Shown here: positions 15,588 to 23,782 of the stretch, in pieces
Numbering within the stretch: position 1 is the stretch's first letter
Layout: each line of letters opens with the position of its first letter
Assembly: GCA_964489245.1 (NCBI GenBank)
Contig: CAZAXU010000006.1
Span: forward strand, 1 to 56,131
Length of the DNA: 56,131 nt
Direction of reading: 5' to 3'
DNA from: CAZAXU01 sp964489245
GTDB taxonomy: Bacteria; Bacteroidota; Bacteroidia; Flavobacteriales; Flavobacteriaceae
The notes under the pieces: generated by a model
What the model was told of the DNA's origin: nothing
What the model saw: the letters and a program-made list of their open reading frames with translations, nothing else
The model's database searches: none
Made by a program: the position numbers and the translations under genes

Positions 15588-17545
15588 AGAATGAGACACA
15601 ACATATCGTTAGGAGAAGTTTGATTGTGTATCTTTTATTTCTCGTTTTTGCTGCGTTTATCGTAGCAAAGCTTATTCATATTCAATATATCGAGGGGAAT
15701 AAATACAGAAGCTTGGCGCAGAAATATACCATCAGAGAAGTCAGAATCCCTGCCAATCGGGGCAATATTTATGCTGCAGATAAAAGCGTGTTGGCAACAT
15801 CTGTTCCCAACTATGATATCTATTTTGACCCGACAGTTCCCAAAGAATCGGTTTTTAAAGCTCAAGTGAATCAGTTGGCAGCAAGCTTGTCTAGATTTCT
15901 GGGAGTACAAAAATCAGACTTGAAAAGAAAATTCGTTTTGGCACGCAAGAACAACAAACAATATGTGCCCATTGTCAAAAAACTTAACTATTCGGATTAT
16001 ACTAAAATCAAAAATTTTCCTATTTTTAAATTGGGCATGAACAAGGGTGGTTTTATTGCGGAACAACATACCATCAGAGCATATCCTTTGGGAGGAATCA
16101 TGAGAAGAACATTGGGGTTTGATCGGGGAGATGGAAACAGAGTGGGCATTGAAGGTTCTTTTTCTAAATATTTAACCGGAAAAGACGGCATGCAAAAAAA
16201 GCAAAAAATATCTTACGGAATATGGAAACCTCTAAGCGATATTAACGATGTGGAACCTCAGAACGGTTATGATATTCTTACAACCATAAATATTGATTTT
16301 CAAGACATTGCGCATAATTCACTTAAAAAACAGCTACAAGAATTTGAAGCAAATCACGGCAGTGTGGTGGTGATGGAAGTCAAAACGGGAGCCATTAAAG
16401 CATTGGTTAATTTGGGTAAAAATAAGCTTGGAGACTATGAAGAATTAAGAAATTATGCGGTTTATGAAATCCATGAACCCGGCTCAACTTTTAAATTGTT
16501 TTCGGTGATGGCTTTGTTGGAAGATAAAGTGGCAGACACATCCAGTGTAGTAGATACGGAAAAAGGTGTTTATGAAGTTTATGATGCAAAAATCAGAGAT
16601 TCACACAAAGGAGGACTGGGAAAAATCAGCTTGAAAAAGGTGTTTGAAAAAAGTTCGAACGTGGGTGTGGTTAAGATGGTCTATGAAAACTATAAAGAGC
16701 ATCCGCAAAAATTTGTCAACAGATTGTACAATTTTGGTGTGCATGAAAAAATAGGAATCGAAATCAGAGGAGAAGGAACACCGATTATTCCGAATCCTAA
16801 AGACAAAAATTGGAGCGGATTGTCTTTGCCGTGGATGTCTTATGGTTATGGAGTGGAGCTGACAGCGCTTCAAACTTTGACCTATTATAATGCGATAGCC
16901 AATAACGGAAAGATGATGAAACCGTATATCGTTGATGAAGTGAAATCGTTTTCGAAAACCATTAAAAAATATAAACCCAAAGCGCTCAATTCATCGCTTT
17001 GTTCAAAAGAAACGGTTCATAAGATGAAAGATTTGCTTAGGGGTGTTGTGCAAGAAGGCACGGCAACGAACATCAATGATCCCTATCTGAAATTGGCGGG
17101 AAAAACAGGTACTTGTCAAACGGAATATTGGAAACAAAAAGGACAATATATAGCATCGTTTGTGGGCTATTTTCCGGCAGATAATCCAAAATATTCCATT
17201 ATTGTCGAAGTGCATAAACCGAATCCTGAAAAAGGATATTATGGAGCAGATGTTGCCGCTCCCGTGTTTAGAGAAATAGCATCCTATATCTATGGCAAGT
17301 TGCCGGAGGAACAAAGCATTGTGCTGGAAGATGAATATAAATCTGACAGGGCAGATAAAATATTGGAAAAATATAAAACAATTATGCCTGATTTGAGAGG
17401 ATTGTCTTCAAAAGAAGCCGTTTATGTCTTAGAAAATATGGGCTTAATAGTAAGACTTAGCGGAAGTGGAACGGTGAGATATCAATCCGTGCCAAGAGGA
17501 GAAAAAATAAAGAAAAATCAATTGATTGAATTGAAATTGTCGTGA
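15584..17545 (+). CDS. ftsI: Septal peptidoglycan transpeptidase FtsI (PBP3) with C-terminal PASTA domain
   Basis: This 653-residue class B penicillin-binding protein cross-links septal peptidoglycan. It has an N-terminal membrane anchor at about residues 13-32 and a dimerisation/pedestal domain. The catalytic motifs are S301-TFK, S357-SN and K507-TGT, and one PASTA repeat occupies about residues 595-653. The start is TTG at 15584, overlapping the ftsL stop as TTGA; the ATG at 15591 is out of frame. It partners with FtsW, encoded downstream. Its stop overlaps the murE GTG start (GTGA). Confidence 0.96.
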   Translation: MKNETQHIVRRSLIVYLLFLVFAAFIVAKLIHIQYIEGNKYRSLAQKYTIREVRIPANRGNIYAADKSVLATSVPNYDIYFDPTVPKESVFKAQVNQLAASLSRFLGVQKSDLKRKFVLARKNNKQYVPIVKKLNYSDYTKIKNFPIFKLGMNKGGFIAEQHTIRAYPLGGIMRRTLGFDRGDGNRVGIEGSFSKYLTGKDGMQKKQKISYGIWKPLSDINDVEPQNGYDILTTINIDFQDIAHNSLKKQLQEFEANHGSVVVMEVKTGAIKALVNLGKNKLGDYEELRNYAVYEIHEPGSTFKLFSVMALLEDKVADTSSVVDTEKGVYEVYDAKIRDSHKGGLGKISLKKVFEKSSNVGVVKMVYENYKEHPQKFVNRLYNFGVHEKIGIEIRGEGTPIIPNPKDKNWSGLSLPWMSYGYGVELTALQTLTYYNAIANNGKMMKPYIVDEVKSFSKTIKKYKPKALNSSLCSKETVHKMKDLLRGVVQEGTATNINDPYLKLAGKTGTCQTEYWKQKGQYIASFVGYFPADNPKYSIIVEVHKPNPEKGYYGADVAAPVFREIASYIYGKLPEEQSIVLEDEYKSDRADKILEKYKTIMPDLRGLSSKEAVYVLENMGLIVRLSGSGTVRYQSVPRGEKIKKNQLIELKLS

Positions 17546-19029
17546 AAAATTTAAAAAACATACTCATAAACATAAAACCGGAAAGAATTGCGGGCAAAGT
17601 GGATATGCATATCAATCATATTCAATTTGATTCTAGAAAAGTTGAAAAAGGAGATGTTTTTGTGGCCATCAAAGGAACCCGATCCGACGGGCATAAATAT
17701 ATTTCTCAGGTTATTGAAAAAGGAGCAAAAGCGGTGGTGTTGACTGACTGGCAGGATAGTATTTCCAAGGAAATAACACAAATCCAAGTGAAAGACACAC
17801 ATGCTGCTTTGTCCGTGATGGCGGCGAATTATTATGAACATCCGTCAAAAAAAATGAAGCTGGTGGGTGTAACCGGAACAAATGGAAAAACAACAATTGC
17901 CACCTTGTCTTATCTGTTGTTCAAGAAATTGGGATATAAAGCAGGATTGCTCTCCACTGTAAAGATAATGATTGATAAACAAGAATTTCCGTCAACGCAC
18001 ACCACACCGGACTCATTAATAATCAATCACTATTTATCAAAAATGCAGGAGAAAGGCATATCGCATGTTTTTATGGAAGTCAGTTCTCATGGTATTGATC
18101 AAAAAAGAACGCAAGCTTTGGATTTTGATGGTGCTATTTTTACTAATCTGACACATGATCATTTGGATTATCACGATACATTCATTAACTATAGAGATAC
18201 AAAAAAAAGATTTTTTGACGAATTGAAAACCGATGCCTTTGCCTTGGTCAACACAGACGATAAGAATGGTGAATTTATGTTGCAAAATACAAATGCACAA
18301 AAATTGACTTATGCACTTAAAAATCCGGCGGATTATAAAGCAAAAATCCTGGAACAAGGTTTCAAGGGCATGTTGCTTTTGATTAACAACATGGAAGTAT
18401 GGGTAAAACTCATTGGAGATTTCAATGCCTATAATCTTTTGGCGGTTTTTGGTGCAGCGGAGCAATTGGGGGCAGAACCTTTTGATATATTAAAAATATT
18501 GAGTGAGCTGAATAGTGTTGACGGTCGTTTTGAAATCATTTTGTCTCCCGAAGGGAAAGTGGCAATTGTAGATTATGCACATACGCCTGATGCCTTGGAA
18601 AATGTTTTGAAGACAATCAATAATATTCGTCCTAAAAATTTAGATAGACTGATTACGTTGGTAGGTGCCGGAGGCAATAGAGACAAATCAAAAAGAAGTG
18701 AAATGGCAGAGGTGGCAACAAATTTAAGCGATGTGGTGATTTTTACTTCTGACAATCCTAGAAATGAAGACCCCGACAGCATCATTGATGATATGGAAAA
18801 AGGTGTGCCGGCGGAACATTACAAGAAAACTTTGCGCATCACGGATCGGAAACAAGCAATCAGGGCAGCTGCACAAATGGCAAACCAGAACGATATCATT
18901 TTAATTGCAGGAAAAGGACATGAAGATTATCAGGAAATCAAGGAGGTGAAATATCATTTTGACGACAGAGAAGAAATCAGAAATATATTTAATATCAATC
19001 AAAAGAAAACACACAAACACAATAACTAA
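17542..19029 (+). CDS. murE: UDP-MurNAc-L-Ala-D-Glu:meso-DAP ligase MurE
   Basis: MurE adds the third amino acid of the stem peptide. This 495-residue protein has all three Mur ligase domains: the N-terminal UDP-binding domain, a central ATPase domain with GVTGTNGKTT at about residues 110-119, and a C-terminal domain. D404-NPR matches the DNPR motif that selects meso-diaminopimelate. The start codon is GTG. It is complete, in contrast to the shortened MurD domain encoded downstream. Confidence 0.96.
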   Translation: MKNLKNILINIKPERIAGKVDMHINHIQFDSRKVEKGDVFVAIKGTRSDGHKYISQVIEKGAKAVVLTDWQDSISKEITQIQVKDTHAALSVMAANYYEHPSKKMKLVGVTGTNGKTTIATLSYLLFKKLGYKAGLLSTVKIMIDKQEFPSTHTTPDSLIINHYLSKMQEKGISHVFMEVSSHGIDQKRTQALDFDGAIFTNLTHDHLDYHDTFINYRDTKKRFFDELKTDAFALVNTDDKNGEFMLQNTNAQKLTYALKNPADYKAKILEQGFKGMLLLINNMEVWVKLIGDFNAYNLLAVFGAAEQLGAEPFDILKILSELNSVDGRFEIILSPEGKVAIVDYAHTPDALENVLKTINNIRPKNLDRLITLVGAGGNRDKSKRSEMAEVATNLSDVVIFTSDNPRNEDPDSIIDDMEKGVPAEHYKKTLRITDRKQAIRAAAQMANQNDIILIAGKGHEDYQEIKEVKYHFDDREEIRNIFNINQKKTHKHNN

Positions 19030-19037
19030 AAACACTT

Positions 19038-20252
19038 ATGTTATATCACATTTTTACACAGATATTTGATGATTTACCCGGGGCGGGACTTTTTCAGTTT
19101 ATTTCGTTTAGGTCGGTTATGGCATTTCTGACAGCTTTGTTGTTTTCTTTGATTGTAGGGAAAAAAATTATCAATAGGTTGAGGAAAATGCAAATTGGAG
19201 AAATTGTCAGAGATTTGGATTTGGAAGGACAAAAGCAAAAAGAAGGTACGCCGACCATGGGTGGAATTATTATCATTTTGGCAACTCTGATTCCTACACT
19301 GCTTTTCAATGATTTGACAAATATCTATATTCAAGTGTTGTTATTTGCTTTGATTTGGATGGGTTTTATAGGTTTTTCTGATGACTATATCAAAGTTTTC
19401 AAGAAAAATAAAGAAGGTCTGCAAGGGAAATTTAAAATATTAGGACAAATTTTTTTAGGTTTTGTTGTGGGAGCGGTGATGTTGTTTAATAATGATATTA
19501 CCATCAGAACAGAAAATCACAGCAAAATCAACATTCAACATAAATTAGGTGAAAGATTTAATCCGCCGGAAAAATCCTTGAAAACAACAATTCCTTTGGT
19601 GAAAAATAATGAATTGGATTATGAGGAAATCTTATCGACCATAAGCCCTTCTTTGACAAAATTGTCTTGGCTGCTCTTTATTCTTATCGTGGTATTTATT
19701 ATCACGGCAGTTTCAAATGCAGCCAATCTGACCGATGGAATTGACGGTTTGGCTGCAGGCTCATCGGCAATCATAATTATAGCTTTGGCATTGTTGGCTT
19801 GGATTTCAGGTAATATTATTGTTTCGGACTATCTGAACATTATGTATATCCCGAATATTGGAGAAGTTTCCGTTTTTATCAGTGGTTTTGCCGGAGCATT
19901 GGTTGGATTTCTTTGGTTTAATACTTTTCCGGCGCAAGTCTTTATGGGCGATACCGGCAGTTTGACCATTGGTGCCATCATAGCCATTGTGGCACTGTTC
20001 ATCAGAAAAGAGTTATTGATTCCGATTTTAGCCGGAATTTTTGTGGCGGAAAATGCATCTGTCATCATACAGCGTTTTTGGTTCAAGTATACTAAAAAGA
20101 GATATGGAGAAGGACGGAGAGTATTCAAAATGGCACCGATTCATCATCATTTTCAAAAAATGGGATGGCATGAAAATAAAATTGTAATCAGATTCTGGAT
20201 TATAGGAATCATTTTAGCCGCCATAAGTATAATCAGTTTAAAAGTAAGATAA
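19038..20252 (+). CDS. mraY: Phospho-MurNAc-pentapeptide translocase MraY
   Basis: MraY transfers phospho-MurNAc-pentapeptide to undecaprenyl phosphate, forming lipid I at the inner membrane. The 404-residue protein has about ten membrane segments. The cytoplasmic motifs are EGTPTMGG near residue 72, FSDDYIKVFKKNKEG near 112, NLTDGIDGLAAG near 230, and the HHH motif MAPIHHHFQ near 375. The stop codon is followed immediately, with no spacer, by the ATG of the short MurD-like gene. Confidence 0.97.
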   Translation: MLYHIFTQIFDDLPGAGLFQFISFRSVMAFLTALLFSLIVGKKIINRLRKMQIGEIVRDLDLEGQKQKEGTPTMGGIIIILATLIPTLLFNDLTNIYIQVLLFALIWMGFIGFSDDYIKVFKKNKEGLQGKFKILGQIFLGFVVGAVMLFNNDITIRTENHSKINIQHKLGERFNPPEKSLKTTIPLVKNNELDYEEILSTISPSLTKLSWLLFILIVVFIITAVSNAANLTDGIDGLAAGSSAIIIIALALLAWISGNIIVSDYLNIMYIPNIGEVSVFISGFAGALVGFLWFNTFPAQVFMGDTGSLTIGAIIAIVALFIRKELLIPILAGIFVAENASVIIQRFWFKYTKKRYGEGRRVFKMAPIHHHFQKMGWHENKIVIRFWIIGIILAAISIISLKVR

Positions 20253-20786
20253 ATGAGTATAACACACATCAAGGACTATAGAAGAAATCTGGCTTCCGGA
20301 ATGACTGAAAAATTGATTCAAATTAGAAAAAATAATTTAAGAAAACGTTTTCAGGATTTTGCAGGGATACCTCACCGTATGGAAGTTGTGAAAGAGATTG
20401 ATGAGATTTCTTATATCAATGATTCTAAGGCAGTCAGCGTAAATGCCACTTATTTTGCTTTGCAAAGTATTGATGAGTCTGTGGTGTGGATTGCCGGAGG
20501 TGATGATCGGGAAACAGATTATTGGGAGCTGATGTCATTAGCGAGACAAAAGGTGGGAGCCATCATCATGATTGGAAAACATAATGACAAATTATATCAT
20601 ACTTTTTCGTCGGTGATTAAAAAGATATATGTGGCAGAAAATATGAAAGAAGCAGTTCAGATTGCCAGAGGTTTAAGCAACTCGAAAACAACGGTTTTAT
20701 TGTCTCCGGCGGCAAAGACAGACGAAAAATATCTGGACTATCAAGACAGAGGAACACAATTTATCGCAGCAGTAAAGACATTATAA
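20253..20786 (+). CDS. Free-standing MurD C-terminal domain (lacks UDP-binding and ATPase domains)
   Basis: The protein is only 177 residues; MurD is normally about 440-450. It corresponds to the last ~40 percent of MurD, from the linker IRKNNLRKRFQDF (residues 24-36) through PHRME (40-44), NDSKA (56-60), LLSPA (149-153) and DRGTQF (165-170). There is no P-loop (GTNGKT/S) and no UDP-binding domain anywhere in the frame, and none upstream because mraY ends at the preceding base. Several glutamate-site positions differ from MurD: the Thr after DSKA is Val, and the usual CAS-LDQF stretch reads AKTDEKY. It cannot be a complete MurD ligase. It may work with another Mur ligase polypeptide, serve as a scaffold, or have a new function. 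The reading frame is intact and tightly packed in the operon. Confidence 0.85.
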   Translation: MSITHIKDYRRNLASGMTEKLIQIRKNNLRKRFQDFAGIPHRMEVVKEIDEISYINDSKAVSVNATYFALQSIDESVVWIAGGDDRETDYWELMSLARQKVGAIIMIGKHNDKLYHTFSSVIKKIYVAENMKEAVQIARGLSNSKTTVLLSPAAKTDEKYLDYQDRGTQFIAAVKTL

Positions 20787-20793
20787 AGAAGAA

Positions 20794-21975
20794 ATGAAAA
20801 AATTATTCAGAAACATAACCGGCGATCAACAACTTTGGGCATACACCGTTTTGCTTATGCTGTTTTCGTTTCTGGCGGTATATAGTGCCAGTAGCAATTT
20901 GGTTAATGTTTATGGAAAAATAACACCTTGGCAATTTGCTTTCAAACATTTGATTCACGTGGCGCTCGGAGTTCTGATTATTTTTGTTGTACACAAATTC
21001 AATGCAAAATATTTTTCACATCTATCAAAAATCATGCTGCCTGTGGTGATTGGTCTGTTGATTTATACCTTGACAAAAGGCATAACCATTGGTGGAGCAA
21101 ATGCAAGCAGGTGGATTATGATTCCGATGTTGGGAAGCTTTCAGCCCTCAACGGTGGCCTTTGTTTTTTTAATGATGTTCACCGCAAGATTTTTAGGAAA
21201 AAACGAATTAAATCAGATTGGTTTTTCAGAAGCCCTGAAAAATTTCTGGGTATGGGTATTTATTATTGTGGGGCTAATTTTTCCGGCAAACCTATCGACT
21301 GCAGTATTGATTTTTTCAATGGTTATTATGCTGACAATTGTGGCGGGCTATCCGTTCAGACATCTGATAAAGGTATTTGGAATAGGACTGTTGGGTGTGG
21401 TAATGATGATTCTGGTGTTCAAAGCCTTTCCAAACAGTTTCTCCAATCGGTTGGATACTTGGCAAAGCAGAATAGAGCATTTCATCTCATCGGATGATAC
21501 AGATGAAAGTACGGATATGATGAGCAAATCTTATCAATCTACGCAGGCAAAAATAGCTATTGCAAAAGGTGGACTGATTGGCTTCAATCCCGGCAAGAGC
21601 GTGCAAAAGAATTTCTTGCCGCAATCTGTTTCGGATTTTATATATGCCATCATTATTGAAGAATATAGTTTGAGCGGAGGCTTGATTCTATTGTTTGTCT
21701 ATTTGCTCGTAGGATTAAGAATATTTATTATCATCAAGAAAGTTCCCGGAAAATATTATAAACTATTGGCATTAGGCGTGGGTTTTCCACTGATTTTTCA
21801 AGCTCTAACCAACATGGCGGTTGCCGTAGGCTTGTTTCCGGTTACCGGACAACCTTTGCCTTTGGTTAGCTCGGGAGGCACAGCCATTTGGATGAGTTGT
21901 GTGGCAATAGGTGTGATTTTGAGCGTGAGCAGAGAAATAGAAAAAGAGGAACTAAAAGCAGAAGAATTGATATGA
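20794..21975 (+). CDS. ftsW: Septal peptidoglycan glycosyltransferase FtsW (SEDS family)
   Basis: This 393-residue SEDS protein polymerises lipid II at the septum with FtsI. It has about ten membrane helices, starting with LWAYTVLLMLFSFLAVYSAS. Family signatures are the loop GGANASRWI near residue 96 and PLPLVSSGGTAIWMSC near 353-368. The large extracellular loop before the last helices carries SYQSTQAKIAIAKGGLIG. The stop codon overlaps the murG ATG (ATGA). Confidence 0.96.
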   Translation: MKKLFRNITGDQQLWAYTVLLMLFSFLAVYSASSNLVNVYGKITPWQFAFKHLIHVALGVLIIFVVHKFNAKYFSHLSKIMLPVVIGLLIYTLTKGITIGGANASRWIMIPMLGSFQPSTVAFVFLMMFTARFLGKNELNQIGFSEALKNFWVWVFIIVGLIFPANLSTAVLIFSMVIMLTIVAGYPFRHLIKVFGIGLLGVVMMILVFKAFPNSFSNRLDTWQSRIEHFISSDDTDESTDMMSKSYQSTQAKIAIAKGGLIGFNPGKSVQKNFLPQSVSDFIYAIIIEEYSLSGGLILLFVYLLVGLRIFIIIKKVPGKYYKLLALGVGFPLIFQALTNMAVAVGLFPVTGQPLPLVSSGGTAIWMSCVAIGVILSVSREIEKEELKAEELI

Positions 21976-23066
21976 AGAAAAGGAAATATATCATAAGCGG
22001 AGGAGGCACAGGAGGACATATTTTTCCTGCATTGGCAATTGCAAATGAAATCAAAAAACAATTTCCTGAAGCCGAAGTGCTGTTTGTAGGTTCAAAAAAT
22101 CGTATGGAGATGGAGAAAGTTCCGGCAGCAGGATATCCAATTGAAGGACTTTGGATTTCAGGAATCAACCGAACAAAGCCTTTAAAAAATATTATGTTTC
22201 CTTTCAAACTGATTTCCAGTTTGTGGAAAGCAAGAAGCATTATCAGAAAATTCAAACCCGATGCGGTGATTGGAACGGGAGGTTTTGCCAGTGGACCGAT
22301 TTTGTTTATGGCACAAAAAAAAGGAATCCCCACTTTTATTCAAGAACAGAATTCTTATCCGGGGATTACCAATAAACTATTGTCTAAAAAAGTGAATAAG
22401 ATTTATACGGCTTATGACAATCTGACTCAATTTTTTGCTGAGGAAAAAATTATCAAGACAGGAAATCCCATCAGAAGAGAACTGTATGATACACAAATAG
22501 ATAAAGCAACGGCGGCCAAACATTTCGGACTGGAAGCAAACAAAAAAACTTTGTTGGTTGTGGGAGGCAGCTTGGGAGCAAGACCAATCAATGAAGCCAT
22601 TGAAAAAATATTGCCGGAATTAAAAAAAATAGGATTACAATTGCTTTGGCAAACCGGAAAAAACGGATTTGAATCTTATAAGAAATATGATGGAAAACAC
22701 ATCAGATCGGTTGCTTTTATTCCTGAAATGAAGTTTGCCTATGCCTTGGCAGATGTGATTATTTCAAGGGCGGGAGCAGGAACAATTTCTGAATTGGCAT
22801 TGGTGGGAAAACCGGCCATTTTGATTCCTTCTCCCTATGTGGCAGAAGATCATCAAACTAAAAATGCGCAAGCCTTGGCTGAGAAAAATGCAGCCGTTTT
22901 GATACCTGAAAAACAAGTGAATGAAAAACTGTTTGCACAAATAGAAAAACTTTTTAAGGAAGATGATTTATACGAGAAAATGAGCAAAGAAATAAAAAAA
23001 CTAGCATTGCCGGATGCAACGCAAAACATCGTGAGAAATATTATGAAAACATTGGAGACAAGATGA
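21972..23066 (+). CDS. murG: UDP-GlcNAc:lipid I N-acetylglucosaminyltransferase MurG
   Basis: MurG makes lipid II at the inner face of the membrane. The start is the ATG at 21972, which overlaps the ftsW stop as ATGA. An upstream ATG at 21888 would add 28 residues that are only the shifted ftsW frame. The 364-residue protein has the donor/acceptor glycine loop GGGTGGH at 10-16, GTGGFASGP near residue 96, and a GT-B C-domain with RAGAGTISELALVGKPAILIP. It ends in a four-base ATGA overlap with ftsQ. In related bacteria murC usually sits between these two genes. Confidence 0.96.
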   Translation: MKKRKYIISGGGTGGHIFPALAIANEIKKQFPEAEVLFVGSKNRMEMEKVPAAGYPIEGLWISGINRTKPLKNIMFPFKLISSLWKARSIIRKFKPDAVIGTGGFASGPILFMAQKKGIPTFIQEQNSYPGITNKLLSKKVNKIYTAYDNLTQFFAEEKIIKTGNPIRRELYDTQIDKATAAKHFGLEANKKTLLVVGGSLGARPINEAIEKILPELKKIGLQLLWQTGKNGFESYKKYDGKHIRSVAFIPEMKFAYALADVIISRAGAGTISELALVGKPAILIPSPYVAEDHQTKNAQALAEKNAAVLIPEKQVNEKLFAQIEKLFKEDDLYEKMSKEIKKLALPDATQNIVRNIMKTLETR

Positions 23067-23758
23067 AAAAACTGTTTATACTCATATCAGGCACAGCCAT
23101 TTTGATATCCACATTTTTTCTGGGGAGTATTTTCAGTAAGCATTTTTTGCATGAAAAAATAAAAAACAGTCGTGTAGAGGTTTATCCAATTGAGAAAAAT
23201 TTCATTCAAGCAGAGGAAGTTGAAAAACTCCTGAAGCTTAAAGACAGCATAAATCATAACATAAATATTGGTCGGTTGGAAAATGAGTTGGCGAAAAACG
23301 ATTACATAAATAATGCAGAGATTTATGAGGATTTAAATGGGAATTTGATAACAGAGGTATATCAATATCAGCCAATTGCAAGGGTTTTTGGCAGCACGTC
23401 ATATTATATTGACAACAAAGGCAAAAAAAGACCTTTATCCTCACATTATACAGAAAATGTAATTTTGGTTTTTGGTGATTTCGACACAAAAAAGCGACAA
23501 GATATATTCACTTTATTACAACAGATAAACGGAGATAAATATTTATCAAACGTAGTAGCTGAAATTCACGTAATAGATGCGGCGTATATGTTGAAACTTA
23601 AAAAAATCAAGGCTGAATTCAAGTTTGGAAATTTGGAAAAAATTGAAAACAAACTTTTTAAACTCAAGACGATATACACCTATTTGATAAAACACAAAAT
23701 GGAATCTAAATATAAACATATTGATTTATGCTATAGCAATCAAGTGGTATGTAAATAA
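23063..23758 (+). CDS. ftsQ: Cell division protein FtsQ/DivIB
   Basis: This 231-residue bitopic protein has an N-terminal membrane helix at about residues 5-24. A POTRA-like region around 35-95 (KINIGRLE-like pattern with NDYINNAEIYEDLNGNLITEV) is followed by a beta domain. FtsQ links FtsL/FtsB-type proteins to the divisome in the periplasm. Its place between murG and ftsA supports the call. It has no long cytoplasmic tail. Confidence 0.88.
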   Translation: MKKLFILISGTAILISTFFLGSIFSKHFLHEKIKNSRVEVYPIEKNFIQAEEVEKLLKLKDSINHNINIGRLENELAKNDYINNAEIYEDLNGNLITEVYQYQPIARVFGSTSYYIDNKGKKRPLSSHYTENVILVFGDFDTKKRQDIFTLLQQINGDKYLSNVVAEIHVIDAAYMLKLKKIKAEFKFGNLEKIENKLFKLKTIYTYLIKHKMESKYKHIDLCYSNQVVCK

Positions 23759-23782
23759 ACAAAAAAAATAAATATCAAGTAT

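Noticed and set aside
21888..21971. N-terminal extension of murG from an upstream ATG
   Set aside because: The 28 added residues lie within the end of ftsW in another frame and are charged and unlike any MurG. The ATG at 21972 overlaps the ftsW stop in the usual ATGA manner.
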